A DNA stretch of 64,000 bases from an uncultured Rhizobiaceae bacterium (GCA_951813045.1 CATOTF010000002.1:3100001-3164000); one strand, 5' to 3'; shown: positions 45,859-55,645, counted from the first letter of the stretch. Notes: generated by a model from the sequence alone, not told the origin. Numbers and translations: made by a program.

Positions 45859-47121
45859 ATGGCTGATACGATTGCAAATCCGGGAGAAAATCTCCGCATC
45901 AACGGCGATCGCCTTTGGAGCTCAATCCACGCCATGGCCGAGATCGGCCCGGGCATTGCCGGCGGCAGTAACCGGCAAACTGTCACAGATGATGATGCCG
46001 AAGGGCGCAAACTATTTCAAACATGGTGTGAAGAGGCAGGTCTATCTATGGGGGTGGATCAGATGGGCACGATGTTCATGCGCCGTGAGGGAACCGATAT
46101 GGACGCTCTCCCCGTCTACGTCGGTTCCCACTTAGATACACAACCAACAGGCGGTCGATATGACGGCGTACTCGGTGTACTAGCTGGGCTGGAAATCATC
46201 CGCACTCTCAACGACCTCAACATCCAGACCAAACATCCAATTATCGTAACCAATTGGACCAATGAAGAAGGCACAAGGTTCGCCCCAGCGATGATGGCGT
46301 CTGGCGTATTTGCCAAACAATTTACCCAGGAATGGGCGTATGAGAAAGTCGACGCTGACGGCAAAAGCTTTGGCGATGAGTTGGAGCGTATCGGCTGGAA
46401 AGGTGACGAAGAAGTGGGAGCCCGTGACATGCACGCCTTCCTTGAACTCCACATCGAGCAAGGCCCTATTCTGGAAGCCGAAGGCAAAGACATTGGCGTT
46501 GTCACGCACGGTCAGGGTTTGCGTTGGATTGAATGTACGGTGACCGGCAAGGAAAGCCATACCGGTTCCACCCCAATGCCCATGCGTAAGAACGCCGGTC
46601 GCGGTCTGGCTCAGATTACCGAGCTTGTTCACACCATCGCCATGGATAATGCGCCCAATGCCGTTGGTGCCATCGGCCATGTCGACGTCTATCCCAACAG
46701 CCGCAATATTATTCCTGGCAAAGCCGTATTCACAATCGATTTTCGCTCCCACGAAATCGATACGCTCAATGGTATGGTTGATCGCTTAATGGAGGAAGCT
46801 CCAAAACTCTGCAAAGGCCTCGAAGTCGGATTTTCCGCTGAGATCGTTGGTCAATTTGATCCGCCGGAGTTTGATAAAACCCTCGTCAACTCAATCCGCG
46901 AAGCCTCTGAACGACTCGGTTATTCCCACATGGATATTATCTCCGGTGCCGGCCACGACGCTTGCTGGATCAACCGCGTTGCGCCGACAGCCATGATCAT
47001 GTGCCCCTGTGTCGACGGACTGTCTCACAACGAAGCGGAGGACATCTCAAAAGAATGGAGCACGGCGGGGGCGGAAGTTCTGTTCCATGCAGTAGTCGAA
47101 GCCGCGGAAATCACCGGGTGA
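45859..47121 (+). CDS. M20-family N-carbamoyl-beta-alanine amidohydrolase (beta-ureidopropionase-like)
   Basis: About 420 aa. The ATG at 45859 is preferred over 45850 because GGGA then sits nine bases upstream. Metal motifs: GSHLDTQPTGGRYDGVLGV (His, Asp), NWTNEEGTRF (Glu pair), LHIEQGPILE (His), GAGHDACWI near the C terminus. Family includes allantoate amidohydrolases and L-carbamoylases; the preTA and dihydropyrimidinase context favours hydrolysis of N-carbamoyl-beta-alanine to beta-alanine, CO2 and ammonia. Confidence 0.88.
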   Translation: MADTIANPGENLRINGDRLWSSIHAMAEIGPGIAGGSNRQTVTDDDAEGRKLFQTWCEEAGLSMGVDQMGTMFMRREGTDMDALPVYVGSHLDTQPTGGRYDGVLGVLAGLEIIRTLNDLNIQTKHPIIVTNWTNEEGTRFAPAMMASGVFAKQFTQEWAYEKVDADGKSFGDELERIGWKGDEEVGARDMHAFLELHIEQGPILEAEGKDIGVVTHGQGLRWIECTVTGKESHTGSTPMPMRKNAGRGLAQITELVHTIAMDNAPNAVGAIGHVDVYPNSRNIIPGKAVFTIDFRSHEIDTLNGMVDRLMEEAPKLCKGLEVGFSAEIVGQFDPPEFDKTLVNSIREASERLGYSHMDIISGAGHDACWINRVAPTAMIMCPCVDGLSHNEAEDISKEWSTAGAEVLFHAVVEAAEITG

Positions 47122-47254
47122 GGCAAAAGTTGATCAAACCACTGGTAATAATGCAACTCGTATCAATTGACCCTACAATTATTGGCAGATACCCATGATT
47201 CGTGAAAAGAGGGGACGCCGCAGCGGCGCTCGCAAAAGGGTTGAGAGAAAAATC

Positions 47255-47635
47255 ATGCATCATTCAAAAATTATCATGCTGGCCGCACTTGTTGCATTGG
47301 CCGGTTGTCAAACGGCAAAACGCGGGTCTACAGAAGTAGTTAAAATATTTGCAACGCCAAAAGCAGCCAAGATCACCACATCACTCGGGCACACTTGCAA
47401 AAGCCCCTGCGAATTGAAGATCAAAAGACGCGAAAAATTTACAGTAACCGCGTCACTCGCTGGCTATAAAACCCAGACTGTTGATGTCGGGTTGAAGCGC
47501 AACAAGAGCTCGTCCCGCAAGACCGCTGCAAGCATCGTCGTGCCCGGCGGCTCCGCACTCGTCGGCATTGATCTGCTCAACAAGGCAAATTTCGACCATG
47601 ATCCAAACCCGGTTCGGATCACATTGAGGCGATGA
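47255..47635 (+). CDS. Small lipoprotein with PEGA-like domain
   Basis: About 126 aa from ATG at 47255 (AGAGAAAA upstream); an in-frame start at 47195 would add a charged extension that hides the signal. Lipobox LVALAGC, then a beta-rich region (VVKIFATPKAAKITTSLGHTC, FTVTASLAGYKTQTVDVGL) like PEGA surface domains. Anchored in a membrane facing the periplasm. Why it sits within the pyrimidine locus is unclear. Confidence 0.7.
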   Translation: MHHSKIIMLAALVALAGCQTAKRGSTEVVKIFATPKAAKITTSLGHTCKSPCELKIKRREKFTVTASLAGYKTQTVDVGLKRNKSSSRKTAASIVVPGGSALVGIDLLNKANFDHDPNPVRITLRR

Positions 47636-47647
47636 TGGAGTAATATC

Positions 47648-49102
47648 ATGACCACCACAATCAAAAACGGAACCATTGTCACCGCTGATCTAACGTATAA
47701 AGCGGACGTTCAAATTGAGGGCGGCGTGATTTCCGCCATCGGGCCAAATCTCTCGGGCGGTACGGAACTGGACGCGACGGGTTGTTATGTCATGCCCGGC
47801 GGTATTGACCCCCACACCCATCTGGAAATGCCCTTTATGGGCACCTATTCCACCGATGATTTCGAATCCGGCACGCGCGCTGCCCTTTCCGGCGGCACGA
47901 CTATGGTGGTGGATTTTGCCCTCCCCGCCCCCGGTCAATCCCTGTTGGAAGCGATCCAGATGTGGGATAATAAATCGACCCGCGCGAACTGCGATTATTC
48001 TTTCCACATGGCAATTACCTGGTGGGGGGAACAGGTTTTCAACGAGATGGAAACCGTCGTCAAAGACAAGGGCATCAACACGTTCAAACACTTCCTCGCC
48101 TATAAAGGCGCGTTGATGGTGAATGACGACGAACTCTATTCATCCTTCCAGCGGTGCGCGGCATTGGGCGCAACACCGATGGTCCATGCGGAGAATGGCG
48201 ATGTTGTCGCCGAACTTTCTGCCAAACTATTGGCCGAGGGAAACAACGGGCCGGAAGCCCACGCCTATTCCCGCCCGCCGCAAGTGGAAGGGGAAGCGAC
48301 CAACCGCGCGATCATGATTGCCGATATGGCAGGCGCGCCGCTTTATGTGGTGCACACATCCTGTGAAGACAGCCATGAAGCCATCCGCCGCGCCCGCGCG
48401 CAAGGCAAACGGGTATGGGGAGAGCCGCTCATTCAGCACCTGACGCTGGATGAGAGTGAATATTTCAACAAGGATTGGGACCACGCCGCCCGCCGGGTGA
48501 TGTCGCCCCCGTTCCGCAACAAACAACATCAGGACAGCCTTTGGGCTGGCCTTCAATCGGGTTCATTATCCGTCGTCGCCACCGACCATTGTGCCTTCAC
48601 CACTGAACAAAAACGCAATGGCGTGGGCGATTTCACCAAAATTCCAAACGGCACCGGCGGACTTGAAGACCGCATGCCCATGCTCTGGACCTATGGAGTA
48701 GCAACAGGCCGCATTACAATGAATGAATTCGTCGCCGTTACTTCCACCAATATCGCAAAGATACTAAACTGCTACCCCAAAAAAGGCGCCGTTCTCGTGG
48801 GCGCTGACGCGGACATTGTGGTGTGGGACCCGAACAAGGAAAAAACCATCGAAGCCTCATCGCAACAATCGGCGATCGACTACAATGTCTTCGAAGGCAA
48901 ACACGTAAAAGGCCTGCCAAGGTACACGCTCTCACGCGGACATGTTTCGGTCATGGACGGCGAAATCAAAACACAGGAAGGCCATGGCGAATTCGTAAAG
49001 CGTGAACCAAATGGCACCGTAAATTCAGCCCTGAGCACATGGAAAGAATTGACTAACCCGACACCGGTGAAACGGACTGGAATTCCGGCAAGTGGGGTTT
49101 AA
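47648..49102 (+). CDS. hydA: Dihydropyrimidinase / D-hydantoinase
   Basis: 484 aa amidohydrolase. GGIDPHTHLEMPFMGT near residues 53-68 gives two metal His, FLAYKGALMV near 148-157 contains the carboxylated Lys, MVHAENGD near 181 and VHTSCEDSHEA near 237 add further His, and VVATDHCAF near 312 the Asp. It opens dihydrouracil to N-carbamoyl-beta-alanine, step two of the pathway. It follows the lipoprotein gene by 12 bp. Confidence 0.94.
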   Translation: MTTTIKNGTIVTADLTYKADVQIEGGVISAIGPNLSGGTELDATGCYVMPGGIDPHTHLEMPFMGTYSTDDFESGTRAALSGGTTMVVDFALPAPGQSLLEAIQMWDNKSTRANCDYSFHMAITWWGEQVFNEMETVVKDKGINTFKHFLAYKGALMVNDDELYSSFQRCAALGATPMVHAENGDVVAELSAKLLAEGNNGPEAHAYSRPPQVEGEATNRAIMIADMAGAPLYVVHTSCEDSHEAIRRARAQGKRVWGEPLIQHLTLDESEYFNKDWDHAARRVMSPPFRNKQHQDSLWAGLQSGSLSVVATDHCAFTTEQKRNGVGDFTKIPNGTGGLEDRMPMLWTYGVATGRITMNEFVAVTSTNIAKILNCYPKKGAVLVGADADIVVWDPNKEKTIEASSQQSAIDYNVFEGKHVKGLPRYTLSRGHVSVMDGEIKTQEGHGEFVKREPNGTVNSALSTWKELTNPTPVKRTGIPASGV

Positions 49103-49145
49103 TTGCTAAAGAGTATGAATTGCTATCAGCAAGGAGCCGTATCCA

Positions 49146-49592
49146 ATGATTCACGCCTACCTCGGCGCTGTCTTTTCAGCCGCAATTGTGACATCTGCGG
49201 AACTGCTAATATATTTTACTTACCTAACTATGACGTCACCTGATGGCACTGCCGCAAACAACCTCGGAAGCTTCTTTTTGGTTGGAGGAATACTATTTCC
49301 GTTTGCATGCACATTATTCATCATCGTGTTTGCAACCCCATTTTTGGTATTCGTGAATTTGGCAAACGAACAGATATCCCGTTCTCCAACATGGTTAATA
49401 ATTGCGGGAATACTAAACGGTGCAGTCGTGTGTATATGGACAATGTCACAGCTGTGGATACCCAAAACAATAGATTTTCAATTCAAAATTTACATGTTGG
49501 GACTTCTATTTGGAGGACTGCAAGGGGGATGCGCAGGTTATACTTACTTCAGGCTTGTCAAAGGCGTTAATTCTGCAAGTGAGCGAGGGTAA
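49146..49592 (+). CDS. Uncharacterised four-helix membrane protein
   Basis: 148 aa with four hydrophobic segments at about residues 4-30, 41-73, 84-103 and 112-138. An AAGGAG site precedes the ATG. Base composition is more AT-rich than its neighbours. No family recognised. It lies between dihydropyrimidinase and the ABC transporter on the same strand. Confidence 0.6.
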   Translation: MIHAYLGAVFSAAIVTSAELLIYFTYLTMTSPDGTAANNLGSFFLVGGILFPFACTLFIIVFATPFLVFVNLANEQISRSPTWLIIAGILNGAVVCIWTMSQLWIPKTIDFQFKIYMLGLLFGGLQGGCAGYTYFRLVKGVNSASERG

Positions 49593-49596
49593 TATA

Positions 49597-50376
49597 ATGA
49601 ACACTGTCGTCTCCGCCTCCTCCCTCACCCTCACCTTCGAAACAAATGACGGCCCTGTCCACGCCCTGTCCGACGTTAATCTTGACGTTAATCAAGGTGA
49701 CTTCGTCTCGTTTATCGGCCCATCGGGGTGTGGCAAGACGACCTTTCTGCGCGCCATCGCCGACCTTGAAAAACCCACCGGCGGTACAATTTCCGTCAAC
49801 GGCATGACGCCGGAAGAAGCGCGGATGAAACGGGCTTATGGTTATGTTTTTCAGGCGGCTTCTCTGCTCCCCTGGCGCACGATTGAAAAGAATATCGCCG
49901 TTCCATTGGAGATCATGGGATATTCGGCAGCGGATCAAAAAACGCGAATTGACCGTGTTCTACAACTCGTTGACCTCACCAATTTCGGCAAAAAATACCC
50001 GTGGCAATTGTCCGGCGGCATGCAGCAGCGGGCATCCATTGCCCGCGCTCTGGCGTTTGACGCCGACCTCCTCTTGATGGATGAACCGTTCGGGGCGCTG
50101 GACGAAATTGTTCGCGACCACCTCAACGAACAATTGCTCAGCCTGTGGGACACGACCAATAAGACCATCTGTTTCGTCACCCACTCCATCCCGGAAGCGG
50201 TTTACCTGTCGACCAAAATCGTCGTCATGTCCCCCCGCCCCGGCCGGGTGAGCGACGTGATTGAATCAACCCTGCCAAAAGAACGCCCCCTCGACATTCG
50301 CGAAACGCCGGAGTTTCTGCAGATCGCCGCAAGGGTTCGCGACGGCTTACGCGCGGGACATTCTTATGATGAGTGA
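49597..50376 (+). CDS. NitT/TauT-type ABC transporter ATP-binding protein
   Basis: 259 aa from ATG at 49597 (GCGAGGG upstream). Walker A GPSGCGKTT, Q-loop YVFQAASLLPWRT, signature LSGGMQQRASIARAL, Walker B LLLMDEPFGALDE, and the family switch FVTHSIPEAVYLS. Powers the importer made with the two permeases and NMT1-like receptor downstream, probably for pyrimidines or a breakdown intermediate (context inference). Confidence 0.92.
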   Translation: MNTVVSASSLTLTFETNDGPVHALSDVNLDVNQGDFVSFIGPSGCGKTTFLRAIADLEKPTGGTISVNGMTPEEARMKRAYGYVFQAASLLPWRTIEKNIAVPLEIMGYSAADQKTRIDRVLQLVDLTNFGKKYPWQLSGGMQQRASIARALAFDADLLLMDEPFGALDEIVRDHLNEQLLSLWDTTNKTICFVTHSIPEAVYLSTKIVVMSPRPGRVSDVIESTLPKERPLDIRETPEFLQIAARVRDGLRAGHSYDE

Positions 50377-50833
50377 GGTCGCGGTAAGGCCGGGAACGCC
50401 GGATGATCTACAAGAATGTGCCCGAATCATTAATGATTGGATTGACACCACGGCATGGATGCCACGAGTGGCACCGCGGGAAGAAATAGCCGCAAGTTTT
50501 AATTCTTCTTTGCTTGATCTCCGACACTTTTTGGTTGCTCATAGCAGCGGCGCGACTGCGGGTTACCTGTCGCTTGACGCGGAAAAATGCTACATCCACG
50601 GACTCTATGTTGATAAAAAATTTCGCAACATCGGGACTGGTACAGCGCTGTTAAACAGCGCCAAAACCGATTTTCCAAATGGTTTGAGCCTTTCAACATT
50701 TCAGGCCAATGCGGGCGCGCGTAAATTCTACGAACGGGAAGGGTTTGCAGAAATTCAGCGCCGCGACGGTGACAATGCAGAAAAACTTCCCGACATCCTT
50801 TATCGCTGGCAAGGTGAGGTGTGCGATAGATGA
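50366..50833 (+). CDS. GNAT-family N-acetyltransferase
   Basis: 155 aa. C-terminal acetyl-CoA loop KKFRNIGTGTALLNSAK near residues 87-103 and the closing NAGARKFYEREGFAE. It overlaps the ATPase stop by 11 bases and the permease start by four, so it is embedded in the transporter operon. It might acetylate beta-alanine-like products; this is a guess. Confidence 0.82.
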   Translation: MMSEVAVRPGTPDDLQECARIINDWIDTTAWMPRVAPREEIAASFNSSLLDLRHFLVAHSSGATAGYLSLDAEKCYIHGLYVDKKFRNIGTGTALLNSAKTDFPNGLSLSTFQANAGARKFYEREGFAEIQRRDGDNAEKLPDILYRWQGEVCDR

Positions 50834-51717
50834 CCTCAACCGGCAAAACCATCCCTGTCCTCACAATCATCACGATCATCGTTGCAATCTGGTACGCCTC
50901 CGTGGTCTGGATGAACGCACCGTTTGAATATGACCAGGCAGAGCGCGCCAAGGTTGAGCAGCCCGCGTTCTCCGAGCTTATCTCAAAAACCATGGCACAG
51001 GAACGCCCTGTCCTCCCGGCACCCCATCAGGTGGCGCAGGAACTCTGGAAAACAACCGGCGCTATGATCCAGAAAGGCCGACCGTTTTCCAAACGATCGC
51101 TAATCTATCATTCATGGATTACACTTTCTGCAACTTTGCTGGGTTTTCTGATCGGGACAGCGCTCGGTATCACACTGGCAGTTGGGATCGTGCACAACAG
51201 GGCGATGGATAAATCCGTCATGCCCTGGGTCATCACGTCGCAAACCATCCCGATCCTTGCCATTGCCCCGATGATTATCGTCGTCTTGAATGCGATGGGA
51301 ATTTCTGGCCTGCTGCCAAAAGCGCTGATCTCCACCTATCTGTCATTCTTCCCGGTCGTCGTCGGCATGGTAAAAGGCCTGCGTTCGCCGGACGCTGCGC
51401 AATTGGATCTGATGCACACCTATAGCGCATCGCGCAGCCAGGCATTCTGGAAACTGCGCTGGCCTTCATCTATGCCTTACCTGTTCACATCACTTAAAAT
51501 TGCCGTGGCAATTTCGCTGGTCGGCGCCATTGTCGGCGAGTTACCCACTGGGGCCGTTGCCGGCCTCGGCGCGCGCATGTTGGCGGGCTCCTATTACGGG
51601 CAGACTATCCAGATATGGTCCGCACTGCTGATGGCATCGGCGCTTGCAGCGATACTCGTGATGATCGTCAGCCTCGCTCACACGATGGTGTTACGCCGGA
51701 TGGGGCAAGCGACATGA
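50830..51717 (+). CDS. ABC transporter permease (NitT/TauT type), first
   Basis: 295 aa with an N-terminal helix and a further six. The coupling loop is LDLMHTYSASRSQAFWKLRWPSSMPYL, as in SsuC/TauC/ThiX-type permeases. The segment between the first helix and the core (about 70 residues) is longer than usual. ATGA overlap with the second permease. Confidence 0.9.
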   Translation: MTSTGKTIPVLTIITIIVAIWYASVVWMNAPFEYDQAERAKVEQPAFSELISKTMAQERPVLPAPHQVAQELWKTTGAMIQKGRPFSKRSLIYHSWITLSATLLGFLIGTALGITLAVGIVHNRAMDKSVMPWVITSQTIPILAIAPMIIVVLNAMGISGLLPKALISTYLSFFPVVVGMVKGLRSPDAAQLDLMHTYSASRSQAFWKLRWPSSMPYLFTSLKIAVAISLVGAIVGELPTGAVAGLGARMLAGSYYGQTIQIWSALLMASALAAILVMIVSLAHTMVLRRMGQAT

Positions 51718-52580
51718 TATTGATAATCGCTGCCTTCGCATTCTGGATAGCCGCATGGTGGGTGAACCAGCGGTTGGTGGCCATCGACACCGGCCTCAAC
51801 ACTAAGCAGCAGCGCGTGATCGACCTTGCCGTACCACTGATTTTTGGCATTACCATATTTGTCGTCTGGGAATTGCTGGTGCGGGGCCTGAACGTCCCCA
51901 CCGTCCTGCTGCCACCGCCGTCGATGATCTGGGCGCGCATCATAACGTCCACGGCGACCCTTTGGGCGGACTTCCAGCAAACATTTCTCAAGGCAGTTAT
52001 CGCTGGTTATGTGCTCGGCTGCGGGTCGGGCTTTATCGTCGCACTACTGATTGATCGCTCGCCGTTCCTGCAACGGGGCCTGCTGCCGCTCGGAAACTTT
52101 GTCTCCGCCTTACCCATTATCGGTGTTGCACCGATCATGGTCATGTGGTTCGGCTTTGACTGGCAGTCAAAAGCCGCCGTCGTTGTTATCATGACATTCT
52201 TCCCCATGCTGGTGAACACCGTGCAGGGGCTGGCAGCATCGGGCAACATGGAACGGGACCTGATGAATACCTATGCCAGTTCCTGGTGGCAGACAATGAC
52301 ACGGTTGCGGCTTCCCACCGCCGCGCCGTTCATATTTAATGCATTGAAAATTAATTCCACTCTTGCTCTTATCGGGGCAATTGTGGCCGAATTCTTTGGC
52401 ACACCCATCGTCGGCATGGGCTTTCGAATCTCAACGGAAGTCGGTCGCATGAACGTGGATATGGTGTGGGCCGAGATCGCGGTGGCCGCTCTGGCGGGCT
52501 CCGCATTTTATGGGGGGGTGGCGCTCATCGAAAGGGCAGTCACGTTCTGGCATCCATCAATCCGGGCACAAAAATCATAA
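51714..52580 (+). CDS. ABC transporter permease (NitT/TauT type), second
   Basis: 288 aa from ATG at 51714, overlapping the previous stop by four bases. Helices at both ends, and coupling loop RDLMNTYASSWWQTMTRLRLPTAAPFIFNALK. Two different permeases imply a heterodimeric channel. Confidence 0.9.
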   Translation: MILIIAAFAFWIAAWWVNQRLVAIDTGLNTKQQRVIDLAVPLIFGITIFVVWELLVRGLNVPTVLLPPPSMIWARIITSTATLWADFQQTFLKAVIAGYVLGCGSGFIVALLIDRSPFLQRGLLPLGNFVSALPIIGVAPIMVMWFGFDWQSKAAVVVIMTFFPMLVNTVQGLAASGNMERDLMNTYASSWWQTMTRLRLPTAAPFIFNALKINSTLALIGAIVAEFFGTPIVGMGFRISTEVGRMNVDMVWAEIAVAALAGSAFYGGVALIERAVTFWHPSIRAQKS

Positions 52581-52607
52581 GCCTAAATCCAACAGGGAGA
52601 CTACAAA

Positions 52608-53597
52608 ATGAAAAAATTAGCACTCTTACTCGCAGCCGGTGCAATCGCTGTATCCAGCGCCCAAGCCTGGGCGGCGGACAAGGTTACGCTTCAGTTGAAG
52701 TGGGTAACCCAGGCTCAATTTGCAGGCTATTATGTGGCGCAGGACAAGGGCTTCTATAAGGAAGAAGACATCGACATCGAGATCAAACCGGGTGGCCCTG
52801 ACATCGCCCCTGCACAGGTTCTCGCCGGTGGCGGAGCCGACGTTGTTCTTGACTGGATGCCGTCTGCACTCGCAACCCGCGAAAAAGGTGTTGCCCTCGT
52901 CAACATCGCGCAACCGTTTAAATCATCCGGCATGATGCTGACCTGCCGCAAGGACTCCGGCATCAAATCAGCGGCTGACTTTAAAGACAAAACACTGGGT
53001 GTATGGTTCTTCGGTAACGAATATCCGTTCCTGTCGTGGATGAGCAAACTCGGCCTCAAGACCGACGGATCGGCCGGCGGTGTCACTGTCCTGAAACAGG
53101 GCTTTAACGTCGACCCAATTTTGCAAAAGCAAGCAGATTGTGTTTCTACGATGACTTACAATGAATATTGGCAGATCATTGACGCGGGTCTCACCGCTGA
53201 CGATCTCATCACCTTCAAATATGAAGATGAAGGCGTTGCCACACTGGAAGATGGTATATATGTGCTGGAGGACAATCTTAAAGATGCAGCTTTCGAAGAT
53301 AAGATGGTCCGTTTCGTTCGCGCATCCATGAAGGGCTGGAAATACGCGGAAGCCAATCCGGATGAAGCCGCTGAAATCGTGCTCGAAAACGATGCTTCCG
53401 GTGCTCAAACCGAAAAACACCAAAAACGCATGATGGGCGAAATCGCCAAACTGACCGCCGGATCAAATGGCGCGCTCAGTGAAGCCGATTACAAGCGCAC
53501 AGTTGCAACCCTCCTGTCCGCTGGTTCTGATCCGGTGATCACAAAAGAACCATCAGGTGCTTGGACCTCGGCCATTACGGATAAAGCACTGAAATAA
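52608..53597 (+). CDS. NMT1/THI5-like ABC transporter substrate-binding protein
   Basis: 329 aa with a signal peptide (cleavage near AQAWA). The mature N terminus LQLKWVTQAQFAGYYVAQDKGFYKEEDIDI is typical of receptors for pyrimidine-like ligands (ThiY, HMP precursors), which fits the pyrimidine locus. GGGAGA ribosome site. Last gene before a strong terminator. Confidence 0.9.
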   Translation: MKKLALLLAAGAIAVSSAQAWAADKVTLQLKWVTQAQFAGYYVAQDKGFYKEEDIDIEIKPGGPDIAPAQVLAGGGADVVLDWMPSALATREKGVALVNIAQPFKSSGMMLTCRKDSGIKSAADFKDKTLGVWFFGNEYPFLSWMSKLGLKTDGSAGGVTVLKQGFNVDPILQKQADCVSTMTYNEYWQIIDAGLTADDLITFKYEDEGVATLEDGIYVLEDNLKDAAFEDKMVRFVRASMKGWKYAEANPDEAAEIVLENDASGAQTEKHQKRMMGEIAKLTAGSNGALSEADYKRTVATLLSAGSDPVITKEPSGAWTSAITDKALK

Positions 53598-53621
53598 GGC
53601 GAGAGCTTTAATCGACAAATC

Positions 53622-53655
53622 AAGCGGCCCTTTGCTTTGCAAAGGGCCGCTTTTT
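53622..53655 (+). terminator. Strong intrinsic terminator
   Basis: A perfect 14-bp stem (AAGCGGCCCTTTGC and complement) with TTT loop, followed by more T residues. It separates the ABC operon from the convergent phaC gene and may serve both. Confidence 0.92.
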
Positions 53656-54811
53656 ATTTCTCAATTTGCGTTCGACCAATCCAGTCAACCAATCCATCGG
53701 CAACAACGCCCTGCGCTTTGCGGCTGACAAATACACCGACATGACCACCGGGAAATCCGATTTCTTCGTAACGATCTTCGGCCACAAATTCCGACAGTGC
53801 TTTGGAACAACTGATCGGAATAATATGGTCTTGCATGGCGAATATATTGATCACGGGGCATGCGATACTTCTCAGATCAACCTTCCGTCCTGAAACAACA
53901 AATTCCCCACTGGTCAGCGCATTGTCCCGGTAAAGCTGTTTCAACCATTGGCGCGCAGCCTCGCCGGGGTGGTCCGGACGGTCGGCAATCCATTTCTCCA
54001 TGCGAAGAAAGTTGAGAATAGCTGCCTCATCGCCATCCAGCGCTTTAAGGCCAAGATTGTATTTCGTCATGCTGGTAACCGGTGTGAGGCTTGAAAACAC
54101 AGCCCCGGTCATCCCCCCGGGCAACATCCCGTCAACGTCAATGATCCGGTCAATATCGTCATCGTTAAGGTTTCTGATCCAACGGTTGAGAAACCCTTCA
54201 CCACGCCAGAACTCTTCCGGCTTCCCGTGAAAATCAATTGGAGCAATGGCCAGCGCCAATCCCGCAAACAGTTCCGGCCGCAGCGCTGCTAGTGCAGCGG
54301 CAAAGGTGCCCCCTTCACAAATACCAAATATCGTAACGGGCTTACCGTCATTTGCAGCAACCACATGCTCAACACATGAACCCAGATAATCATCGATGTA
54401 GTCATCCATATTGAGAAACTGGTCCACCCGTGTCGGCGTCCCCCAATCGACAACATAAACATCGATCCCCGCCTTAAGGAGATTGCGAACCAAAGACCGG
54501 TCTTCCTGAAGATCAATCATCGTTTGGCGGCCGAACAACCCGTAACATATCAGGACGGGAGGAACATCGGCTCGAACTTTCGCCAACGGCCGGTAACGTG
54601 ACACACAGACTTTATCGATCTGAAAAACAATGTCCGACGGTGTTTCAGCAATTTCGACCGCACATTGCGAAACACCACTCAGGATTTCACCGGTTCGGAC
54701 TGCTTTAACACCGGCATCCATGACATCCGAAAGGACATATTTCCAGGCCTCAAGCGCGACGTCACCCTCATCCATGGGCGTACCATCAGTGTTACGGGCA
54801 ATCGGCAACAT
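53654..54811 (-). CDS. phaC: Class III poly(3-hydroxyalkanoate) synthase subunit PhaC
   Basis: 385 aa, the short length of class III/IV synthases. The lipase-like box GICEGG at residues 163-168 holds catalytic Cys165; AMQDHIIP gives Asp328 and GGHVGVF His357. It polymerises hydroxyacyl-CoA into PHA granules together with PhaE. It lies six bases after phaE on the same strand. Confidence 0.93.
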   Translation of the reverse strand: MLPIARNTDGTPMDEGDVALEAWKYVLSDVMDAGVKAVRTGEILSGVSQCAVEIAETPSDIVFQIDKVCVSRYRPLAKVRADVPPVLICYGLFGRQTMIDLQEDRSLVRNLLKAGIDVYVVDWGTPTRVDQFLNMDDYIDDYLGSCVEHVVAANDGKPVTIFGICEGGTFAAALAALRPELFAGLALAIAPIDFHGKPEEFWRGEGFLNRWIRNLNDDDIDRIIDVDGMLPGGMTGAVFSSLTPVTSMTKYNLGLKALDGDEAAILNFLRMEKWIADRPDHPGEAARQWLKQLYRDNALTSGEFVVSGRKVDLRSIACPVINIFAMQDHIIPISCSKALSEFVAEDRYEEIGFPGGHVGVFVSRKAQGVVADGLVDWIGRTQIEK

Positions 54812-54817
54812 TGAGAT

Positions 54818-55609
54818 TTATGCCTTCTTTCCGGCAATCTCTTTCTTGAGTTTGCGCACTTCCCGCTTTAACTCCTGGACAGTTTTCGCCAAATCATCGA
54901 CCTCCGTGCGGGTCGGCAGTTGGTAGATGTTGCACCAGTCTTCCGCAGCCTTCTGTTGTCGCGCTTTAACGGCCAGCCCGGCACGCAGCAATTGTTTCTG
55001 GGCATCCATAAATGCTTGCGACCCCTGGGTTTCCAGCAACTCATCATTGGCTATTTTAAGCCATGCCTCAAGGTTCTCGTTGCCATCATTCACCTTCAAA
55101 TAATCAAGCGAATATTGTTTTGAAAACGTCTGATACGCCCGCCCCCAGGCGGCCTGCATTACCGTGGAAAATTCCGCCGCTGCCTTTTGGTAGTCCAATA
55201 CTTCGCGCCAGGCCTCCGCAGCGTCACGGTGGGGGGTCGCCATATCTGCAAACCGTGGTCCTTGCGCAATATTGCCCAGAATCAACCTCAATTGTTCCGG
55301 CGTATACTGCTGCCAGTTCTGTAGGTTCCAGTTTTCTGGATCAAAGGGCGTAAATGGCTTTTCCTGATCTGATTTCGAGCCCCAGGGAGCCGCCCATGCC
55401 TTGATCAAACCATCCCAATCGGTAAATGACATATCAAAATCAAACGCACCTATCCAATCGCGTAGGGAGGATTGTTCGGGATTATTCAAAGAGGCGGAAA
55501 ACATCTCGTTCATCCTGGAAACCGCCTTCTTCTGGGCTTCAAAGAATGCCTCCTGCCCTTCCTTCCAAATATCGAACATCTTCTCAAAACCCTGGTCAGC
55601 ATCAGCCAT
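54818..55609 (-). CDS. phaE: Class III PHA synthase subunit PhaE
   Basis: 263 aa, somewhat shorter than the classic PhaE of about 350. Begins with a helical amphipathic region (FDIWKEGQEAFFEAQ), has YQKAAAEFSTVMQAAWGRAYQ mid-protein, and ends in a Lys-rich coiled coil (VDDLAKTVQELKREVRKL) with PTRTEVDDL, all PhaE features. It activates PhaC. Confidence 0.9.
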   Translation of the reverse strand: MADADQGFEKMFDIWKEGQEAFFEAQKKAVSRMNEMFSASLNNPEQSSLRDWIGAFDFDMSFTDWDGLIKAWAAPWGSKSDQEKPFTPFDPENWNLQNWQQYTPEQLRLILGNIAQGPRFADMATPHRDAAEAWREVLDYQKAAAEFSTVMQAAWGRAYQTFSKQYSLDYLKVNDGNENLEAWLKIANDELLETQGSQAFMDAQKQLLRAGLAVKARQQKAAEDWCNIYQLPTRTEVDDLAKTVQELKREVRKLKKEIAGKKA

Positions 55610-55645
55610 GGGAACCCTCCTGTTTAAACCTGAATAACATCAAAA

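Noticed and set aside
47130-47194. Third RutR-like site near AAACCACTGGTAA
   Set aside because: The half sites are separated by one base, not two, and the outer bases do not match the consensus.
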